Assembly: GCF_003054025.1 (NCBI RefSeq)
Contig: NZ_QBKG01000008.1
Coordinates: 1-64,000 of the forward strand
Direction: 5' to 3'
Source of the DNA: Capnocytophaga leadbetteri
GTDB lineage: Bacteria > Bacteroidota > Bacteroidia > Flavobacteriales > Flavobacteriaceae
Length of the DNA: 64,000 nucleotides
Positions 20,723-29,005 of the stretch are shown here, one piece after another. Under the pieces are notes generated by a model. The model was not told the origin of the DNA, made no database searches, and saw only the letters and a program-made list of their open reading frames with translations. The number at the start of each line of letters is the position of its first letter. Positions within the stretch are counted from its first letter, which is position 1. The position numbers and the translations under genes were made by a program.

Positions 20723-21760
20723 TTACTTTTTTCGTTCATTAAACAAATTAAGACGCTTTACCCATTGTGTTTTTCTTTCAAAGATAAAAAGGTCAAGCAC
20801 CAACAGCAATAACGCTCCTGCTAAAAACCACTGAAACTGGTCTTTAAAATCTACAAACTTCTGTGTGTCAAACTGACTTTTCTCGGTGCCTTCTAATATC
20901 TTTTCTATTTGGCTAACAGCCTCTTGGGTATTATCGCCGTTTAGGTACTGTCCGCCAGCATTTATAGCTATCTGTTGTAGCAACTCTTTGTTCAGCCGTG
21001 TGATAACCACCTCGCCATTGCGGTCGCGTTTGTAACTCTGTTCGCCCAGTTCGCGCATCGGTATCGGACTTCCTTTTTCAGTACCTACTCCTATAGTGTA
21101 GATGTGTATGCCCTTTTCTTGTGCTTCAGCAGCAATTTCGGTAGCTCCCATTTCGTGGTCTTCACCGTCAGAGATGATAAAGAGCAAACGCGAGGTAGTA
21201 CTTTTATCGTCAAAATAGTTGGTTGCCATACGTATAGCCTCCTGAATAGCAGTACCTTGCGACGATAGCATATTAGTATTCATACTCTGCAGAAACATTT
21301 TGGCAGCCGAATGGTCAGTAGTTAGAGCGAGTTGCGGATAAGCACTTGCCGCATAGGCTACGATACCCACACGGTCGCCTTTTAGCTGATTGATAGTCTC
21401 AAAGGCGATGCGTTTAGCTTTCTCTAAGCGGTTAGGGGCTACATCTTCAGCCAGCATACTTTTCGAAACGTCAATAGCAAAGACGATATCTACCCCTTCG
21501 CGTTTCACGGTTTCTATTTTAGTGCCTATTTTGGGGTTAGCTAAAGCTATGCAGAGTAGCACCACTACGGCAGAAAGCAATATCCACTTCAGCCATAGCT
21601 TAAAGTTAGAACGGTCAGGCGATAAGCGTCTGAGCAACGCACTATCGGCAAACGCCCTTTGAGCCTTCTTTTTTCGCCATAGCGAAACCACAAAAATAAA
21701 CAACAGCGGCAGCAATACCGCTATAAACCAGAGATATATTTTTTCGTCTATATGTATCAT
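20723..21760 (-). CDS. batB: BatB-like von Willebrand A membrane protein
   Basis: A 345-residue inner-membrane protein with membrane segments at about residues 10-27, 57-75 and 315-333 and a vWA domain between. The metal-binding (MIDAS) site is complete: DVSKS near residue 97, a conserved T in SSQGTAIQ, and D in ISDGEDHE. It is the first gene of the batB-C-D-E run. The usual upstream partners batA, the DUF58 gene and moxR are not in the window; instead a RhuM-family gene stands 95 bases upstream. A short open frame at 21784-21858 ending QYLRKAKRHR looks like the tail of a removed gene. Confidence 0.88.
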   Translation of the reverse strand: MIHIDEKIYLWFIAVLLPLLFIFVVSLWRKKKAQRAFADSALLRRLSPDRSNFKLWLKWILLSAVVVLLCIALANPKIGTKIETVKREGVDIVFAIDVSKSMLAEDVAPNRLEKAKRIAFETINQLKGDRVGIVAYAASAYPQLALTTDHSAAKMFLQSMNTNMLSSQGTAIQEAIRMATNYFDDKSTTSRLLFIISDGEDHEMGATEIAAEAQEKGIHIYTIGVGTEKGSPIPMRELGEQSYKRDRNGEVVITRLNKELLQQIAINAGGQYLNGDNTQEAVSQIEKILEGTEKSQFDTQKFVDFKDQFQWFLAGALLLLVLDLFIFERKTQWVKRLNLFNERKK

Positions 21761-21783
21761 AATAAGTTATAAAAGAATAGCTA

Positions 21784-21858
21784 TTACCTATGCCTTTTTG
21801 CCTTCCTCAAATACTGCGCCAAACCCACTATAAAATTAAAAAAATCGCCAATTTGTCA
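21784..21858 (-). pseudogene. Possible C-terminal remnant upstream of batB
   Basis: A short minus-strand open frame ends with the residues FIVGLAQYLRKAKRHR and a stop, 24 bases upstream of batB. It looks like the end of a membrane protein (hydrophobic helix plus basic tail). Its upstream continuation is a stop in an A/T-rich stretch next to the RhuM-family gene. It may be the remnant of an upstream gene of the Bat operon. The identity is a guess. Confidence 0.3.
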
Positions 21859-22842
21859 ATTTACTAATTGTTTCAGGTCGCTCTCTAATTCTTTAAGGCT
21901 GTTCTCACGTTCTATTTGTCGTTGTTGGGTTTGGTATTTCTCGTATTCTAGAGCCGATTTCTCCATAGCCATTTGGTGTGAAATCTTACCTGCGTGTTGC
22001 AAGAGCTCTCTACCATTCAGTTGCAGGATAATATCTAGGCGCGATATCCAGTCTTTCATATACATAGGCGTTTGCTGTTGAGCCATAGTTTCGGCAAAAG
22101 CCAAATATTGTTCCACAAGCAAGCCTAAAAGCTTTATTTCCTCTTCGTTCAGATAGTTCTTAGCGATGCTTACTTCACTTTTTTTGATAGTGGTGGTAGC
22201 TGTTTTGTCATACGATTGCATTCCCAAAAGAGGCAAAGAGGCATTGGTGCGATTATACACTATTTCAGCTGCTGTTTGCTTACTAACCGCCCATAAGAGT
22301 TTGTTCTGCACTACTTTAAAGAACATTATCGTTTTCTCATCCTCAGGGTTGTAGTCTATGCTAGTTTTGTATATATCTTTGATTTTTTGGTAGAAGAACC
22401 GTTCAGAGATTCGTATTTCGCGGAGGCGTTCCTGAAGCTGGTCAAAGTAATTCATTGCAGTACCTTGCTTAAAACGCTCGTCATTCAGCACAAAACCTTT
22501 GATTAAATACTCTTTAAGTTGTTGAGTTGCCCAAATACGAAACCGCGTTCCTTGTTGTGATTTTACCCGATAGCCTACTGAGATAATCACATTGAGATTG
22601 TAATATTCTACTTGATAGTTTTTGCCATCGGTAGCAGTTGTTGCAAAATTTGCAACAACTGAATTTCTGTATAGTTCTCCTTCTTCAAAAATATTTTTAA
22701 TATGTCGTGATATAGTAGATTTATCACGGCTAAAAAGAGTCGCCATTTGGTCTAATGAAAGCCATATTGTTTCATCTTCAAAGCGTACATCTATTTTAAT
22801 ATCACCTTCTTGATTTTGGTATATGAGAAACTGTGAGTCCAT
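21856..22842 (-). CDS. RhuM family protein
   Basis: A 328-residue protein of the virulence RhuM family, a set of mobile-element-associated proteins of unknown mechanism. The N-terminal half has the family pattern ETIWLSLDQMATLFSRDKST, a winged helix-like DNA-binding region (DKSTISRHIKNIFEEGEL), then a Tyr/Phe-rich core (NLNVIISVGYRVKSQQGTRF). The C-terminus is a basic coiled coil. It separates batB from whatever originally preceded it and is followed by A/T-rich repeats. It is commonly found in islands, which agrees with an insertion here. No catalytic role can be assigned. Confidence 0.85.
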   Translation of the reverse strand: MDSQFLIYQNQEGDIKIDVRFEDETIWLSLDQMATLFSRDKSTISRHIKNIFEEGELYRNSVVANFATTATDGKNYQVEYYNLNVIISVGYRVKSQQGTRFRIWATQQLKEYLIKGFVLNDERFKQGTAMNYFDQLQERLREIRISERFFYQKIKDIYKTSIDYNPEDEKTIMFFKVVQNKLLWAVSKQTAAEIVYNRTNASLPLLGMQSYDKTATTTIKKSEVSIAKNYLNEEEIKLLGLLVEQYLAFAETMAQQQTPMYMKDWISRLDIILQLNGRELLQHAGKISHQMAMEKSALEYEKYQTQQRQIERENSLKELESDLKQLVN

Positions 22843-22873
22843 AGGGGGTATGAATTTCCTTTTTACTAATTGT

Positions 22874-22909
22874 AAAAAAGGCTACCACATTACTGAGGCA
22901 GCCTTTTTT
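22874..22909 (-). terminator. Terminator of the L31 gene
   Basis: AAAAAAGGCT and AGCCTTTTTT form the outer stem, with one mismatch in the next three bases and a ten-base loop. On the minus strand it ends 14 bases beyond the L31 stop codon. It also lies upstream of the RhuM gene. Confidence 0.85.
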
Positions 22910-22922
22910 ACGATTGCTATGC

Positions 22923-23174
22923 TTATTTTTTAAACTTAGCGTATTTGTTTTTAAATTTATCGATACGTCCGGCAGTATCAATAAGTTTAGATTTACCTGT
23001 GTAGTAAGGGTGTGAAGTGCGTGAAATTTCCAACTTTACTAAAGGATACTCTACCCCTTCTACTTCAATGGTTTCTTTGGTCTCTACTGTCGATTTGGTG
23101 ATAAAGATATCGTCGTTCGACATATCTTTGAAAGCCACCAAACGATAAGATTCTGGGTGAATTTCTTTTTTCAT
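22923..23174 (-). CDS. rpmE2: 50S ribosomal protein L31, type B
   Basis: An 83-residue ribosomal protein of the large subunit. It begins [19 protein letters not shown], has the conserved [20 protein letters not shown] segment, and lacks the CxxC zinc-binding cysteines, the definition of the type B (zinc-independent) paralog. It is a single gene with its own terminator. No second L31 gene is seen in the window. Confidence 0.96.
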   Translation of the reverse strand: MKKEIHPESYRLVAFKDMSNDDIFITKSTVETKETIEVEGVEYPLVKLEISRTSHPYYTGKSKLIDTAGRIDKFKNKYAKFKK

Positions 23175-23244
23175 TGCAATGTTAATTCTTTTATTACGTA
23201 ATTTTCAGGGCGCAAAAGTATAACATTTTTTTTTAATAGCCAAA

Positions 23245-24393
23245 TTACTCCGAGTATTTTTTGATGAGGCGCACCATTAGGTCGCTTAGTTTCTCTACCT
23301 GATACTCGCCAACGCTGGGCTCTAAATGCTTGTTTCCTATGCCGCTATGGTCGGTGATAAACACATAGGTACCATTGGTGTACATCGCTATAAATCGCAT
23401 CAGAAACTCAGTAGTTTTATCTATTCCACTGGCTACTACAGGTATGAGTTTAATGCCACTAGCAGCAGCCGTTTTCACTGAGTATTGTATACTGCTGATT
23501 ACGGCGGGCTTATTATGAGGGGGCGCATCGAGTACTAAGAAAGCGATACGCGTGCGTGCCTCAGGTTGCCATTGCAGTTGGTTTAGCTGTACGAGGGCTT
23601 TGTCTACCGCTTCAGGGAAATCACCCCCACCATCAGCGCGCTGTTGGCTGATAAACTCTGTAGTCTGGTTAATATCTTCAGTAAAAAGACTGTGTTTTAC
23701 CACATACTCATCACCCTCATCGCGATAGAAAACCGTAGCCGTACTGATTTTCAGTTGCGTATTAGTCTTTTGTACCTCATTAATCACCTTTTTCAAGTCC
23801 ATTTTCAGGAACTCAAGTTCATCGCCCATAGAGCCTGTAGCATCTACCATAAAGGCTATTTGCACTTGGTTAGTAGGCGAGGGGAGAGTCTCATCAAGGG
23901 CAATACGGTTCACCTGAGTTTCGCTGATAGTAGCTGTAGATACCCACTGCTCATTCACTTTTAGCCGAAGTAGGGTGGGGTTGAGTTCCTTTTCTTTCTG
24001 AAAAGCTCCTACCCACAGTTCAGCCCTTCCGAGGTTATCGGTTTTAGCTGTCCAAATGGGGGTATCGTTTCGAAAGAGTGTAACGGTAGCATTAGCAGCC
24101 GGCTTATTTTTAGCGGTTAGAGCTACTGCTATACGGTGATTGGTATACATTTGCCAATCGTCAGGAAAACCTTTGAATGGCTCTTTCATAAGAGTTTTTT
24201 GATAGAAAGCCCAGTTGTCTAAGTCGTTCCATTCGCCGGCAGTCACTAAGCCACCTTGAGGTTGAATACCTCCTTGACCACCTTTGCTTTCTTTAGAATG
24301 CATAGAATAATCGTCGTGCATTCCATCATCAGGTCTAGCGCACGCACTTAGTAAAAGTGCTGCTATAAACGAAAGAAAATACAGTTTTTTCAT
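23245..24393 (-). CDS. vWA-domain lipoprotein
   Basis: A 382-residue predicted outer-membrane-facing lipoprotein. The signal peptide ends in a lipobox, LLLSAC with Cys18. Residues ~85-150 form a beta-sandwich region (VALTAKNKPAANATVTLFRN). A von Willebrand A domain follows from about residue 170 with MVDATGSMGDE, a D-x-T-G-S metal site, and ends near residue 370. Such proteins bind ligands or partners at the surface; no specific ligand can be named. It is the second gene of a pair, starting 3 bases after the stop of the 24397-24951 gene. Confidence 0.85.
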   Translation of the reverse strand: MKKLYFLSFIAALLLSACARPDDGMHDDYSMHSKESKGGQGGIQPQGGLVTAGEWNDLDNWAFYQKTLMKEPFKGFPDDWQMYTNHRIAVALTAKNKPAANATVTLFRNDTPIWTAKTDNLGRAELWVGAFQKEKELNPTLLRLKVNEQWVSTATISETQVNRIALDETLPSPTNQVQIAFMVDATGSMGDELEFLKMDLKKVINEVQKTNTQLKISTATVFYRDEGDEYVVKHSLFTEDINQTTEFISQQRADGGGDFPEAVDKALVQLNQLQWQPEARTRIAFLVLDAPPHNKPAVISSIQYSVKTAAASGIKLIPVVASGIDKTTEFLMRFIAMYTNGTYVFITDHSGIGNKHLEPSVGEYQVEKLSDLMVRLIKKYSE

Positions 24394-24396
24394 ATC

Positions 24397-24951
24397 TTAA
24401 AATGATTTATTGATTTTATTTCCAGCCCTATCTACAGCCGTTACTACTACTTTACTATCAGTGGCAGCAGCGTTTAGTGCCGTAGTAACATACTGCCACA
24501 CACTATCTACAAATGTAGCGCTTCCCTCTTCTATTATCGTCACATCATTTATAATGCTAACCGTTACCCCCACTACTTTAAAAGTATCAGCTACTTCAAT
24601 AGTTATGACCTCTCCCTGTTTGCTACCCGTATAGTTTGCAATATCTATCGCCTTAATTTCAGGCAGTCTCAAACAGTCTGACAGCGCCATATTATAGGCA
24701 TTGATAACCCCGCGCCGTTTAGCTTCAGCAGTGTAAAGAGCCTTTAGTTCAGGATTTTGCATAACACTTTTAGCATAAGCGGTAGCCAGTTTAAATCCTT
24801 GAGCGCACATCTGCTGCTTGGCACTGCGGGCAGCAGGTTTTTTCGGCATTTTCGATAAGACCGTCTTTCCGTGTACCCGCTTCAGCACCACCTGTTTTCC
24901 TATATTTCCAGAGACTTTTTGTAGTATAATATTATCATTTGTCCGCGCCAT
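24397..24951 (-). CDS. Conserved hypothetical, basic N-terminus
   Basis: A 184-residue protein I do not recognise. I chose the ATG at 24951, giving MARTNDNIILQKVSGNIGKQ, over an ATG 33 bases upstream; the shorter start removes an unconserved hydrophobic lead. The first ~55 residues are strongly basic (KRVHGKTVLSKMPKKPAARSAK), followed by a helical region and then two beta-rich segments (VITIEVADTFKVVGVTVSI, KVVVTAVDRAGNK). There is no signal peptide or membrane helix. It lies directly upstream of the vWA lipoprotein and probably shares its transcript. A phage structural or DNA-binding role is possible but unproven. Confidence 0.7.
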   Translation of the reverse strand: MARTNDNIILQKVSGNIGKQVVLKRVHGKTVLSKMPKKPAARSAKQQMCAQGFKLATAYAKSVMQNPELKALYTAEAKRRGVINAYNMALSDCLRLPEIKAIDIANYTGSKQGEVITIEVADTFKVVGVTVSIINDVTIIEEGSATFVDSVWQYVTTALNAAATDSKVVVTAVDRAGNKINKSF

Positions 24952-25023
24952 AATCCATCGTTTTATCAAAGCACAAAGATACAAAATAATCCCTAAACTA
25001 CCAAAACTTTTGTGTAGGAAAAT

Positions 25024-25053
25024 CAGCGAACTGGCGCAGCTTAGTATATGATG
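25024..25053 (+). repeat. Dispersed CAGCGA-CTGGCGCAGCT repeat, copy 1
   Basis: About 30 bases sharing nearly all positions with 38658-38689: CAGCGArCTGGCGCAGCT then kAGTATrTGAyG. It holds an imperfect inverted repeat (AGCTGCGCC-like). The copy lies just before a tandem array of GTGTAGGATCA units (about 25062-25109). Confidence 0.75.
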
Positions 25054-25058
25054 TAAAG

Positions 25059-25109
25059 TCAGTGTAGGATCAGTGTAGGATTAGTGTAAGATCAGTGTAG
25101 GATCAAAGT
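25059..25109 (+). repeat. GTGTAGGATCA tandem array
   Basis: Five degenerate copies of AGTGTAGGATC (AGTGTAGGATC, AGTGTAGGATT, AGTGTAAGATC, AGTGTAGGATC, AAAGTATTAGC) upstream of the lipoprotein promoter at 25152. Confidence 0.75.
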
Positions 25110-25151
25110 ATTAGCAAGCAGCTAAAATCATTTATTTGCTAAATTTCAATC

Positions 25152-25182
25152 TTGCTCATTTAAAAAAAAAACACTACTTTTG
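25152..25182 (+). promoter_or_regulatory. Promoter of the 25210 lipoprotein
   Basis: TTG (25152-25154) and TACTTTTG (25175-25182) with 20 bases between, 28 bases from the start codon. Confidence 0.75.
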
Positions 25183-25209
25183 CCGTATTAAATTTAATAA
25201 TAAAACACA

Positions 25210-25659
25210 ATGAAAAGAAGATTAATGTTTTTAGCAGTAGCAGCGGCTCTTATAGGCTGTAACTGCCCTAATAACAAAAATTGCAACCAAAGTTGCCCTG
25301 TCAATACAACTACCCCTACTACCGAAGTAGCATCTGTTAAAGAACCAGTGGTACTGATAGGCAAAAAAGCCCTCCTTACTTATCCTTCTCTTAAAGCTGA
25401 AGTGCAATACCTCAGTGATAACCAGCTTCATTGGAAAACTACCGACTCTCAAGGACAAGTAGCTGAGCAGACTAATGCCCTTACGCTAAAAGCTATTAAT
25501 CCTACTCAATATTTTCTCAGTTGGGTAGAAAATGATGGTACTACCGTAAGCCAAGTAATTGATACTGAAAAAGGTACTGTTACCACATACCTTACTTATG
25601 AGGATAAAGGCAAGCGCCTTTCCGAGCTACTCGAAGGTAGTTTTGAGTTATTAAATTAA
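25210..25659 (+). CDS. Small lipoprotein, unknown function
   Basis: A 149-residue lipoprotein. The signal peptide ends in a lipobox, ALIGC with Cys17, and is followed by a cysteine-rich segment with CPNNKNC and NQSCP. The rest is a small beta-rich domain (VVLIGKKALLTYPSLKAEV, LHWKTTDSQGQVAEQ). The predicted location is the outer membrane or periplasm. I do not recognise the family. It is monocistronic, with its own promoter. Confidence 0.8.
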   Translation: MKRRLMFLAVAAALIGCNCPNNKNCNQSCPVNTTTPTTEVASVKEPVVLIGKKALLTYPSLKAEVQYLSDNQLHWKTTDSQGQVAEQTNALTLKAINPTQYFLSWVENDGTTVSQVIDTEKGTVTTYLTYEDKGKRLSELLEGSFELLN

Positions 25660-25741
25660 CGCACTTGCTTTATATCTCCAAAAATCATTAAATATTTATT
25701 TCTATCTTTATCACAAGAACTTAAAAAAACAATATCATATT

Positions 25742-26536
25742 ATGAGAAAATTACTTGTTATCTTATGCGCTTTGAGTATCACCATAGGATGCAAAAAAGA
25801 ACCTTTAGAAGATTGGAAATTAGTTTGGGAAGACGATTTTAACCGCGATGATATCTTCTCCACAGGGATATGGTCAAAAATATGGGGCTGCCCTACTTCC
25901 GATGCTGATTGGTGCAAAACAATGAGTCAAGACCCTAGTTTGTTCGAGATTAAGAATGGTAACCTTATTCTCTTAGGGAAAACCAGTAGCGACCCTGTTA
26001 AAGATAAATCAAAATATATCACAGGAGGTGTTTCTACCAAAAACAAAAAGTATTTCCAAAACGGGCGTTTAGAAATCCGTTGCAAGCTTGAAGCCCATCA
26101 AGGTGCTTGGCCTGCTATCTGGATGGTACCCGATGCCCCTTGGCCTACAGGTGGTGAAATAGATATTGTAGAGCGACTTAACTATGATCCTTTTGTATAC
26201 CATACCTTACACTCACCTTACACCCAAGCAGGCAAAAAAGACCCTTCTAAAAAAAATAACCCACCAAGCCATACTAAAGCCACTATCAATCCCGATGATT
26301 ACAACATCTATGCGGTAGAACTCGACACCGATGAGGTGCGTTTTTATGTAAATGGCACACAAACTTTCAGCTATGCGCGCGTACCCGAGAAAGAGAGTGA
26401 AGGGCAGTTTCCTTTTAATCGCCCCTATATGTTGCGTATCGATATGCAATTAGGCGGTAAATGGGTTGGAGAGGTAAAACCTTTGACTAAGCCTATAAGA
26501 ATGTACATAGATTGGGTGAGGTTTTATCAGAAATAA
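25742..26536 (+). CDS. Glycoside hydrolase family 16 lipoprotein
   Basis: A 264-residue lipoprotein, with the lipobox ITIGC at residues 13-17, that probably cuts beta-1,3- or mixed-linkage glucans or a related algal or fungal polysaccharide. The GH16 catalytic motif E-I-D-I-V-E lies at residues 139-144 (E139 nucleophile, E144 acid/base) after GAWPAIWMVP and before the concave-sheet strands. The C-terminal part has IDWVRFY typical of the family. No carbohydrate-binding module is fused. It is a single gene, with no neighbouring SusC/D pair in the window. The substrate cannot be read from sequence alone. Confidence 0.88.
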   Translation: MRKLLVILCALSITIGCKKEPLEDWKLVWEDDFNRDDIFSTGIWSKIWGCPTSDADWCKTMSQDPSLFEIKNGNLILLGKTSSDPVKDKSKYITGGVSTKNKKYFQNGRLEIRCKLEAHQGAWPAIWMVPDAPWPTGGEIDIVERLNYDPFVYHTLHSPYTQAGKKDPSKKNNPPSHTKATINPDDYNIYAVELDTDEVRFYVNGTQTFSYARVPEKESEGQFPFNRPYMLRIDMQLGGKWVGEVKPLTKPIRMYIDWVRFYQK

Positions 26537-26614
26537 CTAAAAGAAGCTGCCTTTTCCTTGAAAAGATACAAATCCTGCTAAGTACAATAAACTGCTCTTG
26601 CTTATTTTTGCAAA

Positions 26615-26645
26615 TTGTGTAATTGAAAATTAAGTATTACTTTTG
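26615..26645 (+). promoter_or_regulatory. Promoter before a gene remnant
   Basis: TTG (26615-26617) and TACTTTTG (26638-26645), 20 bases apart; the ATG of the degraded reading frame at 26673 is 28 bases downstream. Confidence 0.65.
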
Positions 26646-26672
26646 TCAAACTAAAAATAAATCTAATTATAT

Positions 26673-26818
26673 ATGAAGGGTTTAATTATCAACGGACATC
26701 CTACTATGAAGACGTCCAATGCCAATAAGGTATCTTGAAAGAGGTACTTTCAGTAATACAGCAAAAAGCCAAAGACCACGCTGCACGCTTAGTAGTACAA
26801 ATTAAGAAGTTGGGCTAA
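26673..26818 (+). pseudogene. Remnant of a NAD(P)H-quinone reductase-like gene
   Basis: The reading frame starts MKGLIINGHPTMKTSNANKV, which looks like the N-terminal phosphate-binding region of a flavodoxin-fold NAD(P)H dehydrogenase, and stops after 22 codons. A second frame then reads ILKEVLSVIQQKAKDHAARL and ends with a stop at 26816-26818. The pattern suggests a large internal deletion that joined the two ends out of frame. The promoter is still intact. The assignment depends on short matches and is tentative. Confidence 0.5.
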
Positions 26819-26850
26819 AGAAAACTAGCAGATTTGCTAATGAGCAAAAT

Positions 26851-26889
26851 AAAACTCCCCGTGTGGTTATGTACTACACGGGGAGTTTT
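26851..26889 (-). terminator. Terminator hairpin, CTCCCCGTG family
   Basis: AAAACTCCCCGTGT and ACACGGGGAGTTTT arms with an 11-base loop. It is just after the ohr stop codon on the minus strand and after the 26673 remnant on the plus strand. Confidence 0.85.
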
Positions 26890-26909
26890 ATTTGTTGTCG
26901 TACTACGAC

Positions 26910-27332
26910 TTAATTATTACTAACTTCAAAGGTTACTTCTATATTTCCACGAGTAGAGTTAGAATACGGACATACTTGGTCGGCTTTTGCTACAAGCTCC
27001 TTAGCTTCTTCAAGCGATACATTAGGTATATTTACTTGTAGGGTTACGGCGAAAATAAAACCGCCATTGTTCAGCTTCCTAATAGATACGTGTGCCGTTA
27101 CAGAGGTCTCACCAGTAGCTACTTTAGCTTGCTTAATAACCAAATTCAGGGAAATGTCAAAACAAGCCGCATAGCCCGCAGCAAAAATCTGCTCAGGATT
27201 GGTATAATCATCATTAGCTCCATCTAAGGCTTTAGGAGAACGTATTTCAAGGCTTAATACGCCGTTGTCAGAAGTTACTTTTCTGTTACGACCACCTGTC
27301 GCGGTGGCCACTGCTGTGTACAATGCTGTCAT
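26910..27332 (-). CDS. ohr: Organic hydroperoxide reductase Ohr
   Basis: A thiol peroxidase of the OsmC/Ohr family that reduces fatty-acid and other organic hydroperoxides. At 140 residues it has the usual length. The two redox cysteines are C57, in GYAACFDI, and C121, in ADQVCPYSNSTRGN, with the conserved arginine and glutamate nearby (R16, E47). The CPYSN context and the overall length favour Ohr over OsmC. It lies alone on the minus strand and is followed by a terminator hairpin. No OhrR regulator is adjacent. Confidence 0.92.
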   Translation of the reverse strand: MTALYTAVATATGGRNRKVTSDNGVLSLEIRSPKALDGANDDYTNPEQIFAAGYAACFDISLNLVIKQAKVATGETSVTAHVSIRKLNNGGFIFAVTLQVNIPNVSLEEAKELVAKADQVCPYSNSTRGNIEVTFEVSNN

Positions 27333-27457
27333 CTGTCTTTTTTATTTATGATTAATAATTTGTTTACTAAATGTCCTAATATTGTATTGTTTTTAAGTTA
27401 TTCTAAATGCAAAGGTAGTGATAATTTGGTAATTAGCAAATTAGTAAAATAGTGAAT

Positions 27458-27488
27458 TTGCATATTAGGCAATTAAGTATTACTTTTG
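27458..27488 (+). promoter_or_regulatory. Promoter of the 27516 lipoprotein
   Basis: TTG (27458-27460) and TACTTTTG (27481-27488), 20 bases apart, 28 bases before the start codon. Confidence 0.75.
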
Positions 27489-27515
27489 CAGCATTAAAAT
27501 ATTAATAATATAATT

Positions 27516-27935
27516 ATGAAAAAAGTACTTTTAATGGGAGTGTTAGCTTCCTTTATGTTAGCGGGTTGTGGTACAGCTAAATCACCAGAGATGAAACGCT
27601 TGGAAAAACAACAACAAGCCTTGAAACTCAATACCGAGCTCAACGAATTGCAAATGAAACTCACTCAAGAGCAAACCAATAATCAGTCGTTGCAAACTGA
27701 GGCTACGCAAGCTAATGAAGAAGCTACCAATCGTACGGATGCTTTTAGTGATGCCAACTCGGCTTCGGCAAGTGCTAAAAAAGCGAACAAAGCTCGAAAG
27801 GCATTGCGCAAAGCTAGTAAGGCTAACAGGAATTTAGCCAAAAGTAATCGCCGTATTGAGAAGTTGCAAAAAGACATCACTAAATTGCAAGAAAAGATAA
27901 CTAAACTAAATGCTGAAGTAGAATTTAGCAAATAG
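27516..27935 (+). CDS. Coiled-coil lipoprotein
   Basis: A 139-residue lipoprotein with signal peptide MKKVLLMGVLASFMLAGC (lipobox LAGC, Cys18). The mature part is one long alpha-helix of repeating heptads rich in Ala, Lys, Gln and Glu (MKLTQEQTNNQSLQTEATQA, SNRRIEKLQKDITKLQEKIT). It resembles Lpp-like envelope lipoproteins in shape only. It is probably anchored in the outer membrane with a periplasmic coiled coil. It has its own promoter and a perfect terminator. Confidence 0.8.
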   Translation: MKKVLLMGVLASFMLAGCGTAKSPEMKRLEKQQQALKLNTELNELQMKLTQEQTNNQSLQTEATQANEEATNRTDAFSDANSASASAKKANKARKALRKASKANRNLAKSNRRIEKLQKDITKLQEKITKLNAEVEFSK

Positions 27936-27957
27936 ATACAAGTTAGATGTCTTATTA

Positions 27958-27992
27958 AAAATTCCCGTGTGGTACTACCACACGGGAATTTT
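27958..27992. terminator. Bidirectional terminator hairpin, CTCCCCGTG family
   Basis: A perfect 17-base inverted repeat AATTCCCGTGTGGTA with one central base, flanked by A and T runs. It lies between the convergent 27516 gene and the aldo/keto reductase gene. Confidence 0.93.
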
Positions 27993-28009
27993 ACTAATTA
28001 GCACATTTG

Positions 28010-28852
28010 CTAATTACCATATTGTAGTATCATCTCTACAAAAGCAGGGTCTTGGTGAGAAGAGAAGAGCGTTTGCTTGGTGTCGAGAACCGCTATTTGG
28101 CTCATATCCTCCGCTGAGAGTTGGAAGTCAAACACATTGAAGTTCTGCTGTATACGCTCTTTGCGCACCGATTTAGGAATGCAGATAATATCGCGTTGCA
28201 AGAGATAGCGCAAAGCTATTTGGGCAGCACTTTTCTGATACTTTTCACCAATAGCATTGAGAGTAGGATTGGCAAAGAAGTCGTTTCTGCCTTCGGCAAA
28301 AGGTCCCCACGACATTAGTTTAGTGTCGTACTTCTTCATTAGCTCTTGAAGGGCTTGCTGTTGGTGGAATACGTGTGTTTCCATTTGGTTTACAGCAGGT
28401 TTTATCTCGCAATGGTATGCCAAATCAAGGTATCTATCAGCATAGAAGTTACTCACCCCAATAGCGCGTACTTTGCCCTCTTTATAGGCTTCTTCCATAG
28501 CGTGATAAGAGCCGTAATAGTCGCCAAAAGGTTGGTGAACGAGTAGCAAATCGATATAATCAGTTTGTAGTTTGCGCAAAGAGGTTTCGATAGAGGCTTT
28601 TGCCTTTTCATAACCTGCATTGCTTATCCACACTTTGGTAACGATAAAGAACTCTTTGCGGTCAATCCCACTTTTCTTAATAGCGTTACCTACACCCTCT
28701 TCATTTTTGTAGATTTGGGCGGTATCAATCATTCGGTAGCCTACCGAAATAGCATCGCTTACGCAACGCTCACATTCTTTGGGGTCTACTTGGTATACAC
28801 CATAACCTAATAGGGGCATTTGTACCCCATTGTTTAATTGGATGTTTTTCAT
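28010..28852 (-). CDS. Aldo/keto reductase
   Basis: A 280-residue NADPH-dependent oxidoreductase of the AKR superfamily, with a TIM-barrel and the full catalytic tetrad D43, Y48, K73 and H106 (D-x(4)-Y, VTK, LLVHQP). The nucleotide-site signatures IGVSNF and IPKSVRKERI are both present. The length and motifs match the AKR5-like group (2,5-diketo-D-gluconate reductase or methylglyoxal reductase type). Substrate specificity cannot be assigned. It is a single gene with a promoter -7 box (TATCTTTG) at 28884-28891 on the minus strand. Confidence 0.9.
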   Translation of the reverse strand: MKNIQLNNGVQMPLLGYGVYQVDPKECERCVSDAISVGYRMIDTAQIYKNEEGVGNAIKKSGIDRKEFFIVTKVWISNAGYEKAKASIETSLRKLQTDYIDLLLVHQPFGDYYGSYHAMEEAYKEGKVRAIGVSNFYADRYLDLAYHCEIKPAVNQMETHVFHQQQALQELMKKYDTKLMSWGPFAEGRNDFFANPTLNAIGEKYQKSAAQIALRYLLQRDIICIPKSVRKERIQQNFNVFDFQLSAEDMSQIAVLDTKQTLFSSHQDPAFVEMILQYGN

Positions 28853-29005
28853 TTGTAATTCTTATTTTTAGTTTTATACCCTGCAAAGATAAACAATTTT
28901 TGTCAAATAATTGTTACAGAGAAGTATAGTTTTTCAAATTTTCCTCTATCTTTGTGCTTTCAAAACTTTGGTGGCACATCAAGTAAAACTCATCCATTAG
29001 AAAAT

